Assembly (NCBI GenBank): GCA_042573625.1
Contig: JBHPCZ010000091.1
Coordinates: 1 to 14,025 of the forward strand
Length of the DNA: 14,025 nucleotides
DNA from: JBHPCZ01 sp042573625
GTDB taxonomy: Bacteria; Desulfobacterota; Desulfobacteria; Desulfobacterales; UBA11574
Direction: 5' to 3'
Shown: piece after piece, positions 5,840-13,084 of the stretch
Layout: every line of letters starts with the position of its first letter
How positions within the stretch are numbered: the first letter of the stretch is position 1
Notes under the pieces: generated by a model
Seen by the model: only the letters and a program-made list of their open reading frames with translations
What the model was told of the DNA's origin: nothing
Databases searched by the model: none
Program-made: the position numbers and the translations under genes

Positions 5840-6793
5840 ATGAGAGCGTTAACTCCCCAATTTACCTGGATCCCGCTGGGTGCCGGCGGCGGCTTGCTGG
5901 AGGACAATCTGTCCGCCCATCTGATTGCGCCCATCGGCTCTCACGACTTTATCTGCCTGGATGCCGGTACCCTTTCGGCCGGCCTAAAAGCCGCCAACAA
6001 CGCCGGTTGCTTTTATGACATTCCCATTCCTGAAGATTCAAATCTGTCCACTGAAGGGCAGATCCTGCACTGCCATATACGGGCCTACCTGATTTCGCAC
6101 CCCTACCTGGATCATACGCAGGGTCTTGTCGCCAGTTCTCCCAATGACACGCCGAAACCGATTCTGAGCCTTGAGGGGGTCATCAGCGATATCCGTTCTC
6201 ATATTTTCAACTGGCGAACCTGGCCCAATTTTGGAGACGCCGGAGAACCCCCTTGCCTGGGATTATACCGGTATCTTGCACTCCTGCCGGGCGTACGCAC
6301 GCCCATCGAAAATACGGAGATGCATGTTCAAGCCTTTCCGCTCTCTCACGGGACCCATACGGATTCAGTGGCTTTTTTAGTTGAATCGAATGGATATTAT
6401 GTCCTGTACATGGGAGATACCGGGCCCGATGAAATTGAAAACCGAACGACCACCGCGGATCTGTGGCGGCAAATAACCCCCCTCATCCAGAGGAAATGCC
6501 TCCAGGCCATCTTTATTGAAAGTTCTTATGTCGATGAACGCTCGGACAGTGAACTCTATTCACACCTGACGCCGGCATGGGTCATCCGTGCGTTCAATCA
6601 GTTGGCCTCAATGGTCGATGCCAAACGCCCCAAGGCCGCATTGGAGGGGTTAACCGTGATCATCACGCACATCAAACCCGATCTGTTGTCAGGCAAGAAC
6701 CCGCGGCAGATCGTTAAGGAACAATTCAAGGCGCACAACGATCTCGGACTGCGGCTCATCTTTGCCGAACAGGGGAATCGGCTTGATATATGA
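5840..6793 (+). CDS. Class II 3',5'-cyclic-nucleotide phosphodiesterase (PDEase_II)
   Basis: This 317-residue protein belongs to the metallo-beta-lactamase-fold class II PDE family (yeast PDE1, Vibrio CpdP), which hydrolyses cAMP or cGMP to the 5' monophosphate. It opens with FTWIPLGAGGGLLEDNLSAHLI (8-29), then FICLDAGTL (38-45). The metal motif is SHPYLDHTQGL (86-96): the expected HxHLDH reads H87-P-Y89-L-D91-H92, so the second His is Tyr. Later landmarks are FPLSHGTHTDS (166-176), YMGDTG (190-195), ESSYVDERS (227-235), HLTP (242-245) and ITHIKP (275-280). The frame stays open back to 5453, but a good promoter at 5768-5796 and homology starting near residue 8 favour ATG 5840. There is no clear Shine-Dalgarno and no signal peptide with this start, so a cytoplasmic enzyme is expected. 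Family assignment is strong; activity is uncertain because of Y89. Confidence 0.88.
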   Translation: MRALTPQFTWIPLGAGGGLLEDNLSAHLIAPIGSHDFICLDAGTLSAGLKAANNAGCFYDIPIPEDSNLSTEGQILHCHIRAYLISHPYLDHTQGLVASSPNDTPKPILSLEGVISDIRSHIFNWRTWPNFGDAGEPPCLGLYRYLALLPGVRTPIENTEMHVQAFPLSHGTHTDSVAFLVESNGYYVLYMGDTGPDEIENRTTTADLWRQITPLIQRKCLQAIFIESSYVDERSDSELYSHLTPAWVIRAFNQLASMVDAKRPKAALEGLTVIITHIKPDLLSGKNPRQIVKEQFKAHNDLGLRLIFAEQGNRLDI

Positions 6794-6796
6794 AAA

Positions 6797-6827
6797 TAAC
6801 GGGATCAGGTAACCGTTAAATCTTTTT
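6797..6827 (+). terminator. Possible Rho-independent terminator after the phosphodiesterase gene
   Basis: TAACGG (6797-6802) pairs with CCGTTA (6813-6818) across a ten-base loop and is followed by T5 (6823-6827). It begins three bases after the stop codon. The stem is short, so efficiency is doubtful. Confidence 0.4.
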
Positions 6828-6907
6828 CGTCTCTGTCCATCACGCAATACGGTTCACCCGGTAAAGATTAAATCCCGAGTCTGCGCGGTCAGGTTCAATT
6901 TTATCGG

Positions 6908-6934
6908 GGCCGACCAACAAAAAAAAGGTCGGCC
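6908..6934. repeat. Perfect 8-bp G+C-rich hairpin with A-rich loop
   Basis: GGCCGACC (6908-6915) pairs with GGTCGGCC (6927-6934) around the loop AACAAAAAAAA. It lies about 100 bp before the ion-channel gene, so it would sit in the channel mRNA leader if transcription starts upstream. It could be a leader structure or part of a small reverse-strand frame covering 6840-7046. It is not terminator-like on the plus strand. Confidence 0.5.
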
Positions 6935-7035
6935 GGATCTCGGGGGCGAACGCAACCGCGTGTACCTGACCTGCATGCAGTTGATATTTGAACGAGAGAA
7001 AATCTTCGGATTTTTCCAAAAGAGGAAACAGCTCC

Positions 7036-7863
7036 ATGCCGAACACTTTCCGGGAGACACTCCATTTTTATCTGATCGACTGCAAAACCGCCGTCGGCAA
7101 GATGATCGATATCTTCATCATCCTCCTGAACCTTTTTATCTGCCTTATCCTGGTGATCGAAACTTATCCCGTCTCCGAGGCAACCCGACGGCTGATCTGG
7201 CAATTGGAGGTGGTCATTGTCATTTTTTTCATCATTGAATATGTGGCAAGGCTTTATGCCGCACAGAACCGGCTCAGGCAGCTTGTGGACGTTTACAGCG
7301 TCATCGACCTCATCGCTATCCTGCCCACACTTTCAATGATCTTCCTTCCTCTGTTCGGTATTACCCTGGACATCGGCTTTATCAAATTCATCCGGGCTTT
7401 CAGGGCCTTCAGGATATTCAGATTCCTGAGATTCACGGCAGACGGTGACTTTTTCTTCGGCAGCATAACGCCGCAGCTGCTCAAGGTCACGCGGCTCTTT
7501 CTCACCATACTGATGATATTTTTCATTTCTTCAGGACTCTTTTTCTATGTGGAAAGCGGCCTGAACCCCAATGTGAAGAATTTCGGCGATGCGTTCTATT
7601 TTACCGTCGTCGCGCTGACGACCGTTGGATTCGGTGACATCGTTCCCCTGTCGGATGCGGGGAAGTGGGTCACCGTTTTGATGGTGCTTTCAGGCATTGT
7701 CCTCATACCGTGGCAGATCAGCCTGATTGTCAGGGAATGGGTCCGAATGGCAACGAAAAAGGAGATTGTCTGCCCGAAGTGCGGACTCCGCTACCATGAT
7801 GAGGATGCCTCCCACTGCAAGTCCTGCGGCCAGGTTATCTACCAGGAATATGATGGCGGTTAA
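7036..7863 (+). CDS. Voltage-gated-type K+ channel with C-terminal zinc ribbon
   Basis: This 275-residue six-transmembrane ion channel has S1 at about 21-41, S2 at 57-74 and S3 at 86-107. S4 (FIRAFRAFRIFRFLRF, 118-133) carries Arg at every third position, as in voltage sensors. The pore helix and the K+ filter TTVGFGD (195-201) lie between S5 (153-172) and S6 (211-231). The tail (246-264) is a treble-clef or ribbon-like CPKC-x11-CKSC, expected to bind one zinc, in place of the usual RCK or cyclic-nucleotide-binding domain. ATG 7036 is chosen because AGAGGA sits nine bases upstream; a TTG 16 codons earlier lacks such a site. It follows a cyclic-nucleotide phosphodiesterase, but no nucleotide-binding domain is present. 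K+ selectivity follows from the filter; the gating role of the ribbon is inference. Confidence 0.92.
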   Translation: MPNTFRETLHFYLIDCKTAVGKMIDIFIILLNLFICLILVIETYPVSEATRRLIWQLEVVIVIFFIIEYVARLYAAQNRLRQLVDVYSVIDLIAILPTLSMIFLPLFGITLDIGFIKFIRAFRAFRIFRFLRFTADGDFFFGSITPQLLKVTRLFLTILMIFFISSGLFFYVESGLNPNVKNFGDAFYFTVVALTTVGFGDIVPLSDAGKWVTVLMVLSGIVLIPWQISLIVREWVRMATKKEIVCPKCGLRYHDEDASHCKSCGQVIYQEYDGG

Positions 7864-7980
7864 GTGAAGGATTGGGTTAAATCGGATATTGCCTGCGCAT
7901 TAAAGTGAGACCTTGGCGTTGGTTCGTCCGGGACCCCGTCGAGTGTCCATCTTGTAACTTCAATGTTCACATTCTGCATT

Positions 7981-8163
7981 CTATCCGTTTTTCTTCAAGA
8001 TGGCGTCGATCTGTTCCAGAATCGCGTCACGCTCATCTTCAAGGTCGAGTAAAGTTATCATAACGGGAGGCTTTGTGGAATGAGCGGGAAGATGCAGCTT
8101 GGCTTCCTTGATCATTTCTTCGAGCTCTCTCAGCCTGCCCTCAAGAATTTCCAGCGGCCCCAT
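7981..8163 (-). CDS. Small coiled-coil protein, unknown function
   Basis: This is a 60-residue, highly charged protein: MGPLEILEGRLRELEEMIKE, then a short Pro-containing linker (LPAHSTKPP), then LDLEDERDAILEQIDAILKK. The two heptad-like helices suggest a helical hairpin. It starts 18 bp after the SlyD-like gene and has GGAG about 12 bases before its ATG, so the two are probably co-transcribed. I do not recognise a named family. The charged, repeat-free composition and operon placement favour a real gene; a role with the isomerase is only guilt by association. Confidence 0.65.
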   Translation of the reverse strand: MGPLEILEGRLRELEEMIKEAKLHLPAHSTKPPVMITLLDLEDERDAILEQIDAILKKNG

Positions 8164-8181
8164 GGTAACATCAGGCTCCTT

Positions 8182-8673
8182 TCAGCAGCTGTCCGTTGAA
8201 CAGTCACATCCACACCCGCACCCGGACGGCACCTGTGTCGGTGTGTCGCTGATGCCCACCACTTCTATTTCAAAGGTCAGCGATTCACCGGCCAGCGGAT
8301 GGTTCATGTCCAGGGTCACTTTTTCATCGTCCAGATGAACAATCTGGGCCGGAACCTGCTGCCCCTCGGGGGTGTAAAGGCCGACGGTCATACCGACCTG
8401 GGGATTCACTTCAGGCGGAATATCGGATCTTGGAAAGCTCTGTGTGAGGCTTTCATCTCTTTGCCCGTATGCCGCTTCCGGCTCGAGAGTGAAGGTCTTT
8501 TTTTCGTTCAGGGACATTCCCATCAGTTCATTTTCAAACCCGGCCACCAGCTGCCCCGCACCCGTTTTTACCTCAAGGGGCCGGCGCCCGTGGCTGGTAT
8601 CGAATACGTCGCCATTTTGAAGGGTTCCCCTGTAGTCGACGCTCACGAACAGGTTGTTCTCAACTTTTTTCAC
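8182..8673 (-). CDS. slyD: SlyD-like FKBP-type peptidyl-prolyl cis-trans isomerase
   Basis: This cytoplasmic prolyl isomerase and chaperone has 163 residues from GTG 8673, chosen because AAAGGAG lies six bases upstream; a longer reading from ATG 8709 has no such site. The FKBP core is split as in SlyD: DYRGTLQNGDVFDTS (13-27) and GAGQLVAGFENELMGM (38-53) come first. The inserted IF/chaperone domain follows at about 70-125 (AAYGQRDESL... to HLDDEKVTLDMNHPLAGE), and then the last strand FEIEVVGI (134-141). The C-terminal tail SGCGCGCDCSTDSC (150-163) carries five Cys and would bind Ni2+ or other soft metals, like the His/Cys tail of E. coli SlyD. It is the first gene of a two-gene unit with the 60-residue coiled-coil protein. 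No hydrogenase or urease genes are nearby to indicate a nickel client. Confidence 0.92.
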   Translation of the reverse strand: MKKVENNLFVSVDYRGTLQNGDVFDTSHGRRPLEVKTGAGQLVAGFENELMGMSLNEKKTFTLEPEAAYGQRDESLTQSFPRSDIPPEVNPQVGMTVGLYTPEGQQVPAQIVHLDDEKVTLDMNHPLAGESLTFEIEVVGISDTPTQVPSGCGCGCDCSTDSC

Positions 8674-8911
8674 AATTGACTCCTTTGCTTTGGATTTACG
8701 ATCATTCAAACTTAAGCACGAAGATATTCAAGTCAAGTCAGCCCGTTCGGAACAGGCGCTCAGTCCGAATATTGCATTAAATTTCCGAGAAGGCTTTTCG
8801 TTAAAGGGAAACTCTATATTATTAAAAGCAAAATAAATTCTTCATGAGAAATGCGGGCTAAATGTGAATGCACGGATGCAATGAGCCTATCAGGTGCATG
8901 AATGGCGCGGG

Positions 8912-10429
8912 TTACGAGATAAAAAGATCTTTTGTGGAAAAATTGGGATCACTGGTGAGGTTCACGCCGAGTCGCCGCAATCCGGCCTCATCCCCCGGTG
9001 TGGGCATGTGGGTCATATGGACTTCACATCCCTGGAGTTCCTCGAGTTTTTCCATGGCCAACTGGGCGGCAGGATTGGCGGTGGCGCTGATGCTGAGGGC
9101 GATGAGGGTTTCCAGCAGATCCAGGCTAAGGGTCTTTTCATTGAGCACCTGGGTTTTGAGATTCCGAACCGAATCGACAATGTTGGGCGAGAGCAACTTA
9201 ATCTTGCCCGGAATTCCGGCTAAATTCTTAATGGCTTGTAAAACAAGGCTTGAAGCGGCGTGGAATTTGGGCGAGTTGTTTCCGGTCACGATGGTACCGT
9301 TCCCGAGGTCGATGGCCGCACCGCAAAAAATACCTTCGTTGCCCTTGCCGTTTTCGCGACCCTTTATAGCCGCCCTGCGCGCCGGCTCGACCACGCGCCG
9401 GTGCTCCGGCTCGAGGTTGAAATCTTTAATGAGGAGTTCCACCCGTTGAACCGTTTCCCTGTCCGTCAGGCCCATGACGTACTCACACTGATAGCGGAAA
9501 TAGCGCCGGATCACTTCCTGTTTGGATGCTTCCCGGGTTGCTTCATCGTCCGTGATGGCAAAGCCGGCGCGATTGACCCCCATATCCGTGGGCGAGTTGT
9601 AAAAGGGTTCACCGCCCATGATTTTTTTCAATATTCTTTTGAGAACAGGAAATACCTCCACATCGCGGTTGTAGTTGACCGTTTTCTGATTGTAAGCCTC
9701 TATATGAAAGGGATCTATCAGGTTAAAATCCCGGATATCCGCGGTCGCGGCTTCATAAGCCACATTCACGGGATGCTTGAGCGGCAGATTCCAGATCGGG
9801 AAGGTTTCGAACTTGGCGTATCCCGCATAAATGTCCCGTTTGTATTCATGGTACACCTGGGAAAGGGAGGTGGCCAGTTTTCCGCTGCCCGGCCCGGGCC
9901 CGGTCACGATGACCAGGGGCTTTTCGGTTTCGATATATTCATTGGCGCCGTATCCTTCATCGCTGACGATCAGATCGATGTCCGTGGGATACCCCTTGGT
10001 GTACTGGTGGGTGTAGACCCGGATTTTTCTTCTTTCCAGTTTGTTTTTAAACTGCAGGGCCGACGGCTGGTTTTCAAAACGGGTAATCACCACCCCTAAA
10101 ACGTCGATCCCCCAGCCACGGAGGTCATCGATGAGTTTGAGGGCGTCGGAATCGTAGGTGATGCCGAAATCCGCCCGCATTTTTTTTCTTTCGATATCGC
10201 CGGCATAAATACAGAGCAGAATGTCGGCCTTGTCTTTCAGCGCCTGGAGAAGCCGCATCTTCACGTTGGGATCATAGCCCGGCAACACTCGGGAGGCGTG
10301 GTAGTCGAACAGAAGCTTGCCGCCGAATTCAAGGTAGAGCTTGTTGTCAAACTTTTCGGCCCGTTTAAGGATTTCAGATTTTTGCTCCTGGATATATTTT
10401 TCATTGTCAAATGCCGTTTTCGCAGTCAT
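8912..10429 (-). CDS. UPF0371 / DUF1846 protein
   Basis: This 505-residue, full-length member of the DUF1846 (UPF0371) family begins FDNEKYIQEQKSEILKRAEK and KLYLEFGGKLLFDYHASRVL (31-50). A Gly-rich, P-loop-like TGPGPGSGKLATSLSQ (176-191) follows a strand and suggests nucleotide or phosphate binding; a core with DFNLIDPFH and a C-terminal mixed domain come next. Members are widespread in Firmicutes and anaerobes, and their biochemical role is not established as far as I know. ATG 10429 is preceded by AAGGATGA, a plausible ribosome site. It diverges from the GMP-synthetase-like gene across 171 bp that could hold overlapping promoters. A 41-bp relic of a related gene start is at 2100-2140. Family call strong, function open. 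Confidence 0.9.
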   Translation of the reverse strand: MTAKTAFDNEKYIQEQKSEILKRAEKFDNKLYLEFGGKLLFDYHASRVLPGYDPNVKMRLLQALKDKADILLCIYAGDIERKKMRADFGITYDSDALKLIDDLRGWGIDVLGVVITRFENQPSALQFKNKLERRKIRVYTHQYTKGYPTDIDLIVSDEGYGANEYIETEKPLVIVTGPGPGSGKLATSLSQVYHEYKRDIYAGYAKFETFPIWNLPLKHPVNVAYEAATADIRDFNLIDPFHIEAYNQKTVNYNRDVEVFPVLKRILKKIMGGEPFYNSPTDMGVNRAGFAITDDEATREASKQEVIRRYFRYQCEYVMGLTDRETVQRVELLIKDFNLEPEHRRVVEPARRAAIKGRENGKGNEGIFCGAAIDLGNGTIVTGNNSPKFHAASSLVLQAIKNLAGIPGKIKLLSPNIVDSVRNLKTQVLNEKTLSLDLLETLIALSISATANPAAQLAMEKLEELQGCEVHMTHMPTPGDEAGLRRLGVNLTSDPNFSTKDLFIS

Positions 10430-10499
10430 GATGTCATCCTTATTCTGTCGTTTTACCCGGAGAGAGGTGCTTTTTGCCCCATGAAATATTTGTCGACAA

Positions 10500-10530
10500 T
10501 TGTTTTAAGTTTCGCTAACAATAAAATCAA
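10500..10530. promoter_or_regulatory. Candidate overlapping divergent promoters
   Basis: Plus strand: TTGTTT (10500-10505), 16-bp spacer, TAAAAT (10522-10527), facing the GuaA-like gene. Minus strand: TTGATT (10530-10525), 17-bp spacer, TAAAAC (10507-10502), facing the DUF1846 gene. Both are only moderate matches to sigma70 consensus. A perfect 10-bp palindrome TTGTCGACAA (10490-10499) abuts them and could be an operator. If these are correct the two genes compete for the same DNA. Confidence 0.3.
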
Positions 10531-10600
10531 TACATTTTTTTAACTTAAAATCCAAAACCGTTGCCGGGCAAAGGCCATCTAACAAAAAAGGGGGCGTCAA

Positions 10601-11563
10601 ATGATCAAGGAGATTTCCGCGCAGGAGCTGAACACAGAAGACTTCATCAATGAAAAAGTCAAAGAGATACAAACAGTTGTCGGAGACGGGCTGGCGATCA
10701 ACGCACTTTCGGGCGGCGTCGATTCGTCCGCGGTCACCATGCTCGGTCATCGCGCCCTGGGCAACCGGCTCAAGACCGTGTTCATCGAAAACGGTCTGAT
10801 GCGTGAGGGAGAGCCCGAAAAGGTTGCCGGTCTTTTCCAGAAGCTCGGCGTTCCGGTGGATGTGGTCGATGCAAAAGACGCCTTTTTTGCCGAACTCAAA
10901 GGCATCACGGACCCGGAAGAAAAGCGCGAGGCGATTACCCAGGCGTTTTATCGGGACGTATTCGGACGCCTGGTCAGGGAAAGCGGCGCAAAACACCTTC
11001 TCCAGGGAACGATATTGACCGACATCGACGAAACTGTCGCCGGGATCAAGCGACAGCACAATGTCTTCGAGCAGCTCGGGATCGATCCGAAAGAGGCATT
11101 TGGCTATCACATCATCGAGCCGCTGATTCAGCTTCGCAAGGACGGCGTCAGAAAAGTGGGCGAGGCCCTGGGGCTTCCGGCGGATGTCTTTGACCGCATC
11201 CCGTTTCCGGGTCCGGCACTTGCAGCACGCGTGATCGGCGAAGTGACCCCGGAGCGCATCGAGACGGTCCGCAAGGCAACCATCGTGGTCGAGCGGCTGC
11301 TCAAGGACACCGGTGCGTTCCAGTATATGGCGATCCTTCACAAAGACCGCGTGACCGGCATGCGCGCCGGCTTGCGCGATTTCGGTCAGCAGATCGAAGT
11401 GCGCTGCTGGGAAAGCGTCGACGCGCGGGTCGCGGCGCCGACACCACTTTCTTTTGAGGTTCTGGAGAAACTGGCAGCCGAGATTATCCGCGATGTGCCC
11501 GGCATCGTCAGCGTAACATACAACATCGCACCGAAACCGCCTTCTACGATCGAAGCGGTCTAA
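10601..11563 (+). CDS. GMP synthetase-like ATP pyrophosphatase, no glutaminase domain
   Basis: These 320 residues correspond to the synthetase and dimerisation parts of GuaA. The PP-loop SGGVDSS (37-43) binds ATP pyrophosphate, GTILTDIDE (136-144) stands where GuaA has GTLYPDVIES, and EPLIQLRKDGVRKVGEALGLP (173-193) is typical. FPGPALAARVIGEVTPERI (202-220) resembles FPGPGLAVR, and the end KPPSTIEAV replaces KPPATIEWE. The segment that in GuaA reads FAVLLPVRSVGVMGDGRTY is rewritten as YMAILHKDRVTGMRAGLRDF (242-261). No glutamine amidotransferase domain or separate glutaminase gene is in view, so ammonia or a different amine donor is implied. AGGGGG lies seven bases before the ATG. It may be an archaeal-type GuaA-B subunit or a paralogue adenylating another substrate; divergence in the substrate-binding end makes the second reading credible. 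Confidence 0.82.
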   Translation: MIKEISAQELNTEDFINEKVKEIQTVVGDGLAINALSGGVDSSAVTMLGHRALGNRLKTVFIENGLMREGEPEKVAGLFQKLGVPVDVVDAKDAFFAELKGITDPEEKREAITQAFYRDVFGRLVRESGAKHLLQGTILTDIDETVAGIKRQHNVFEQLGIDPKEAFGYHIIEPLIQLRKDGVRKVGEALGLPADVFDRIPFPGPALAARVIGEVTPERIETVRKATIVVERLLKDTGAFQYMAILHKDRVTGMRAGLRDFGQQIEVRCWESVDARVAAPTPLSFEVLEKLAAEIIRDVPGIVSVTYNIAPKPPSTIEAV

Positions 11564-11584
11564 ACCACAGGGTCGTGTATCATT

Positions 11585-11603
11585 TGGGATCTCCCATTTT
11601 TTT
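11585..11603 (+). terminator. Possible terminator after the GuaA-like gene
   Basis: TGGG (11585-11588) pairs with CCCA (11593-11596) around ATCT and is followed directly by T7 (11597-11603), about 20 bp after the stop codon. The stem is short but the T-tract and position fit. Confidence 0.4.
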
Positions 11604-11658
11604 CTGAAGACCTGCTATTTTATTGGACCTCGCACCGCGAAGGGACGTAATACAAGAT

Positions 11659-11686
11659 GGAGAGCCCGGCAAGGGGGGGGCTCTCC
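11659..11686. repeat. Perfect 9-bp G+C-rich hairpin
   Basis: GGAGAGCCC (11659-11667) and GGGCTCTCC (11678-11686) flank a ten-base loop containing part of a G8 run. It sits between the ends of the convergent GuaA-like and dksA-like genes, so it could act as a transcription barrier for both. There is no T-run on either side. Confidence 0.55.
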
Positions 11687-11763
11687 GGATTGCCTTTACT
11701 CGAAATCTCGGTTCTGCCAACAAAATATTCAAGGCAGATTAATGAGAAAGAGGGGCAGAGAGG

Positions 11764-11901
11764 ACCATTTTTTGCGGTCTTATATGTCCGAAGGCGGGGG
11801 AAGCTTTAAGGTCGTTATCCAGCATGATGAAAACATCTGGTTTTAAAATACTGTCTGTTGCTTTTCTTCAATCAATTAAGATGCAACTTTGATGTTTCTC
11901 C
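11764..11901. repeat. Dispersed repeat, copy B (uninterrupted)
   Basis: This copy aligns along its length with 2210-2322 plus 2526-2551. It has the same ACCATTTTTT start, ATGTCCG-AGGCGGG block, loop motif CATGATGAAAAC within a short stem (11819-11822 with 11837-11840), and CTGTCTGTT. It overlaps the last nine codons and the stop of the dksA-like gene (minus strand) and extends about 110 bp past it. The uninterrupted ATCAATTAAGATGC at 11871-11884 is the empty counterpart of the MITE-like insertion in copy A. Confidence 0.75.
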
Positions 11902-12234
11902 TGTCTCCGCGCACTCAACACACAGATCCGATTCCGGAACAATCATTAATCTTCCAAATGGAATGGGTTCTTCACACGTTCTACACAATCCAAAATCCGG
12001 CGCATCTGCCATTTTTAAAGCTCGTTCCAGTTTAGACAAGGTTTGTTTCGCTCTGCGTAATGCGGCTTCATTTATACTTTTGCTGCTGATGGCTTCCATC
12101 CGGGTAAGCCGGCCAATGGCATTGTCAGGAGCGATCGGTCGGGTCAGCTGTGTATAAGATACAATATCTTTTTTCAATTCCTCGATCTTTTCTTTGATAT
12201 GATTCTCGAGTTTTTCTTTTTCTTCTTTTGTCAT
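11872..12234 (-). CDS. DksA/TraR-family C4 zinc-finger protein
   Basis: This 120-residue protein has two charged N-terminal helices (1-27 and about 52-76) that would form the coiled-coil arm reaching into the RNA polymerase secondary channel. The tip region is PDNAIGRLTRMEA (36-48). The zinc finger is CRTC-x17-CVEC (84, 87, 105, 108). Family members modulate rRNA and amino-acid promoters, often with ppGpp. At 120 residues it is shorter than E. coli DksA (about 150) and longer than TraR (about 70). The tip lacks the paired Asp pattern of E. coli DksA, so activity may differ. No strong ribosome site precedes ATG 12234. Its last nine residues (ETSKLHLN and the preceding Gly) lie in a repeat shared with 2526-2551, which may mean the tail was acquired with, or copied by, that repeat. 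Confidence 0.88.
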   Translation of the reverse strand: MTKEEKEKLENHIKEKIEELKKDIVSYTQLTRPIAPDNAIGRLTRMEAISSKSINEAALRRAKQTLSKLERALKMADAPDFGLCRTCEEPIPFGRLMIVPESDLCVECAETGETSKLHLN

Positions 12235-12321
12235 CGTAATCGGGAATGCCTGTATTTGAAGATATCGGAGTCTTCCTCTCCGGATTCGAAAACAGCTTAC
12301 CGCTCCTTTTTACCCGGAACC

Positions 12322-12495
12322 ATGAAGACCTTTCTTCTTCTTATAGAGTTGCCGGGCGATTGCGGTATTGACCCAGCACGGATCAAATCCTGTTTTAACA
12401 ACACTTTAAAAAAGATTTCAGAAAGTTATTTATATATTGATGGATGTCCCTCAAGCCCTTTCTTGATTTTTCCAATGATTGGGATTAAGTTTTAG
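12322..12495 (+). CDS. Small hypothetical ORF, doubtful
   Basis: From ATG 12322 a 57-residue frame reads MKTFLLLIELPGDCGIDPAR and ends FLIFPMIGIKF. The ribosome site is weak (GGA about five bases upstream) and I do not recognise the sequence. It fills the otherwise gene-free 12235-12484 gap and overlaps the 3' end of the convergent DUF2889 gene by 11 bp. The balanced composition makes it worth listing, but it may be chance. Confidence 0.25.
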   Translation: MKTFLLLIELPGDCGIDPARIKSCFNNTLKKISESYLYIDGCPSSPFLIFPMIGIKF

Positions 12496-13033
12496 CGCTG
12501 TTCAGCATTTTAACCCGCGGGCCGTCTTTTCGCCAGACCCAACAGGTATCAACAAGATAGTTTTCAATCATGCCGGACGGAACATCATCAGCGCTTGGCT
12601 TTCTGGCATTATACGTCCAGACCCCCTGCATCACCGTCGGCACTATTGCCAGCAGAAGGGTCGTCAGATGTAAACACCTTTTGCTTTCACGTAGAATTTT
12701 TTTCACTTTGGATGTAAATCCCGGTTCAATTTTCAACCCTTTTATGGGATCAAGACTGCCGGATGTTTCCTTGCACCAATCGTAAGGGATGGTGGGCATC
12801 TTTACATTTACTTCCTGAATCGTAAGTGATGAACACTCAATGCGTATTTGTATGATCATGTGGTGGGGTGAGTGAGGCTGCCTTCCTTTTTCTGACACAT
12901 AGATCGGTATCAAAAGATCGTCTTTCAATATGCCTTCTACGACAATATTTTCTTCATCGAATTCATAAGTTGAAATCTCTATTTTCCTTGTATGGATTTT
13001 TCTGTCTCTGCACTGTTCAACCAGATTCATCAT
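12485..13033 (-). CDS. DUF2889 domain protein
   Basis: This 182-residue protein matches the DUF2889 pattern. An early R-x-I strand motif (RKIEISTYEFDEENIVVEGILKD, 16-38) is followed by PHSPHHMIIQIRI (53-65), where a PxHxM-type motif is expected. Then come PYDWCKE (83-89), LKGL-like IKGLKIEPGFTSKVKKIL (97-114), and KRCLHLTTLLLAIVPTVMQ (118-136), the family's conserved C-x-HL...Q ending. The conserved His and Cys suggest a metal or active site, but the function is not known to me. GGAAGA sits immediately before ATG 13033. It begins 51 bp after the dehydrogenase stop, same strand, so the two are probably co-transcribed. Confidence 0.85.
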   Translation of the reverse strand: MMNLVEQCRDRKIHTRKIEISTYEFDEENIVVEGILKDDLLIPIYVSEKGRQPHSPHHMIIQIRIECSSLTIQEVNVKMPTIPYDWCKETSGSLDPIKGLKIEPGFTSKVKKILRESKRCLHLTTLLLAIVPTVMQGVWTYNARKPSADDVPSGMIENYLVDTCWVWRKDGPRVKMLNSAKT

Positions 13034-13084
13034 TCTTCCATTATCATTTGACGTGGTTGGGCTATTTTTTATCCGCTTCCAGGC

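Noticed and set aside
6840..7046. Minus-strand 68-codon frame as a gene
   Set aside because: No family recognised; it would overlap the well-supported channel start and ribosome site. Kept only as part of a finding.
8710..8911. Possible RNA gene or promoter between slyD and DUF1846
   Set aside because: The 202-bp spacer shows TTGACT-like elements on the minus strand but no good -10 partner and no stable hairpin; nothing can be called.
8299..10099. Plus-strand frames opposite slyD and DUF1846 (8299-8679, 8868-9449, 9260-10099)
   Set aside because: Shadows of strongly supported minus-strand genes; low-complexity or Arg/Ser-rich composition.
10505..11341. 278-codon minus-strand frame opposite the GuaA-like gene
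   Set aside because: The plus strand has clear GuaA motifs and a ribosome site; the antisense reading has none.
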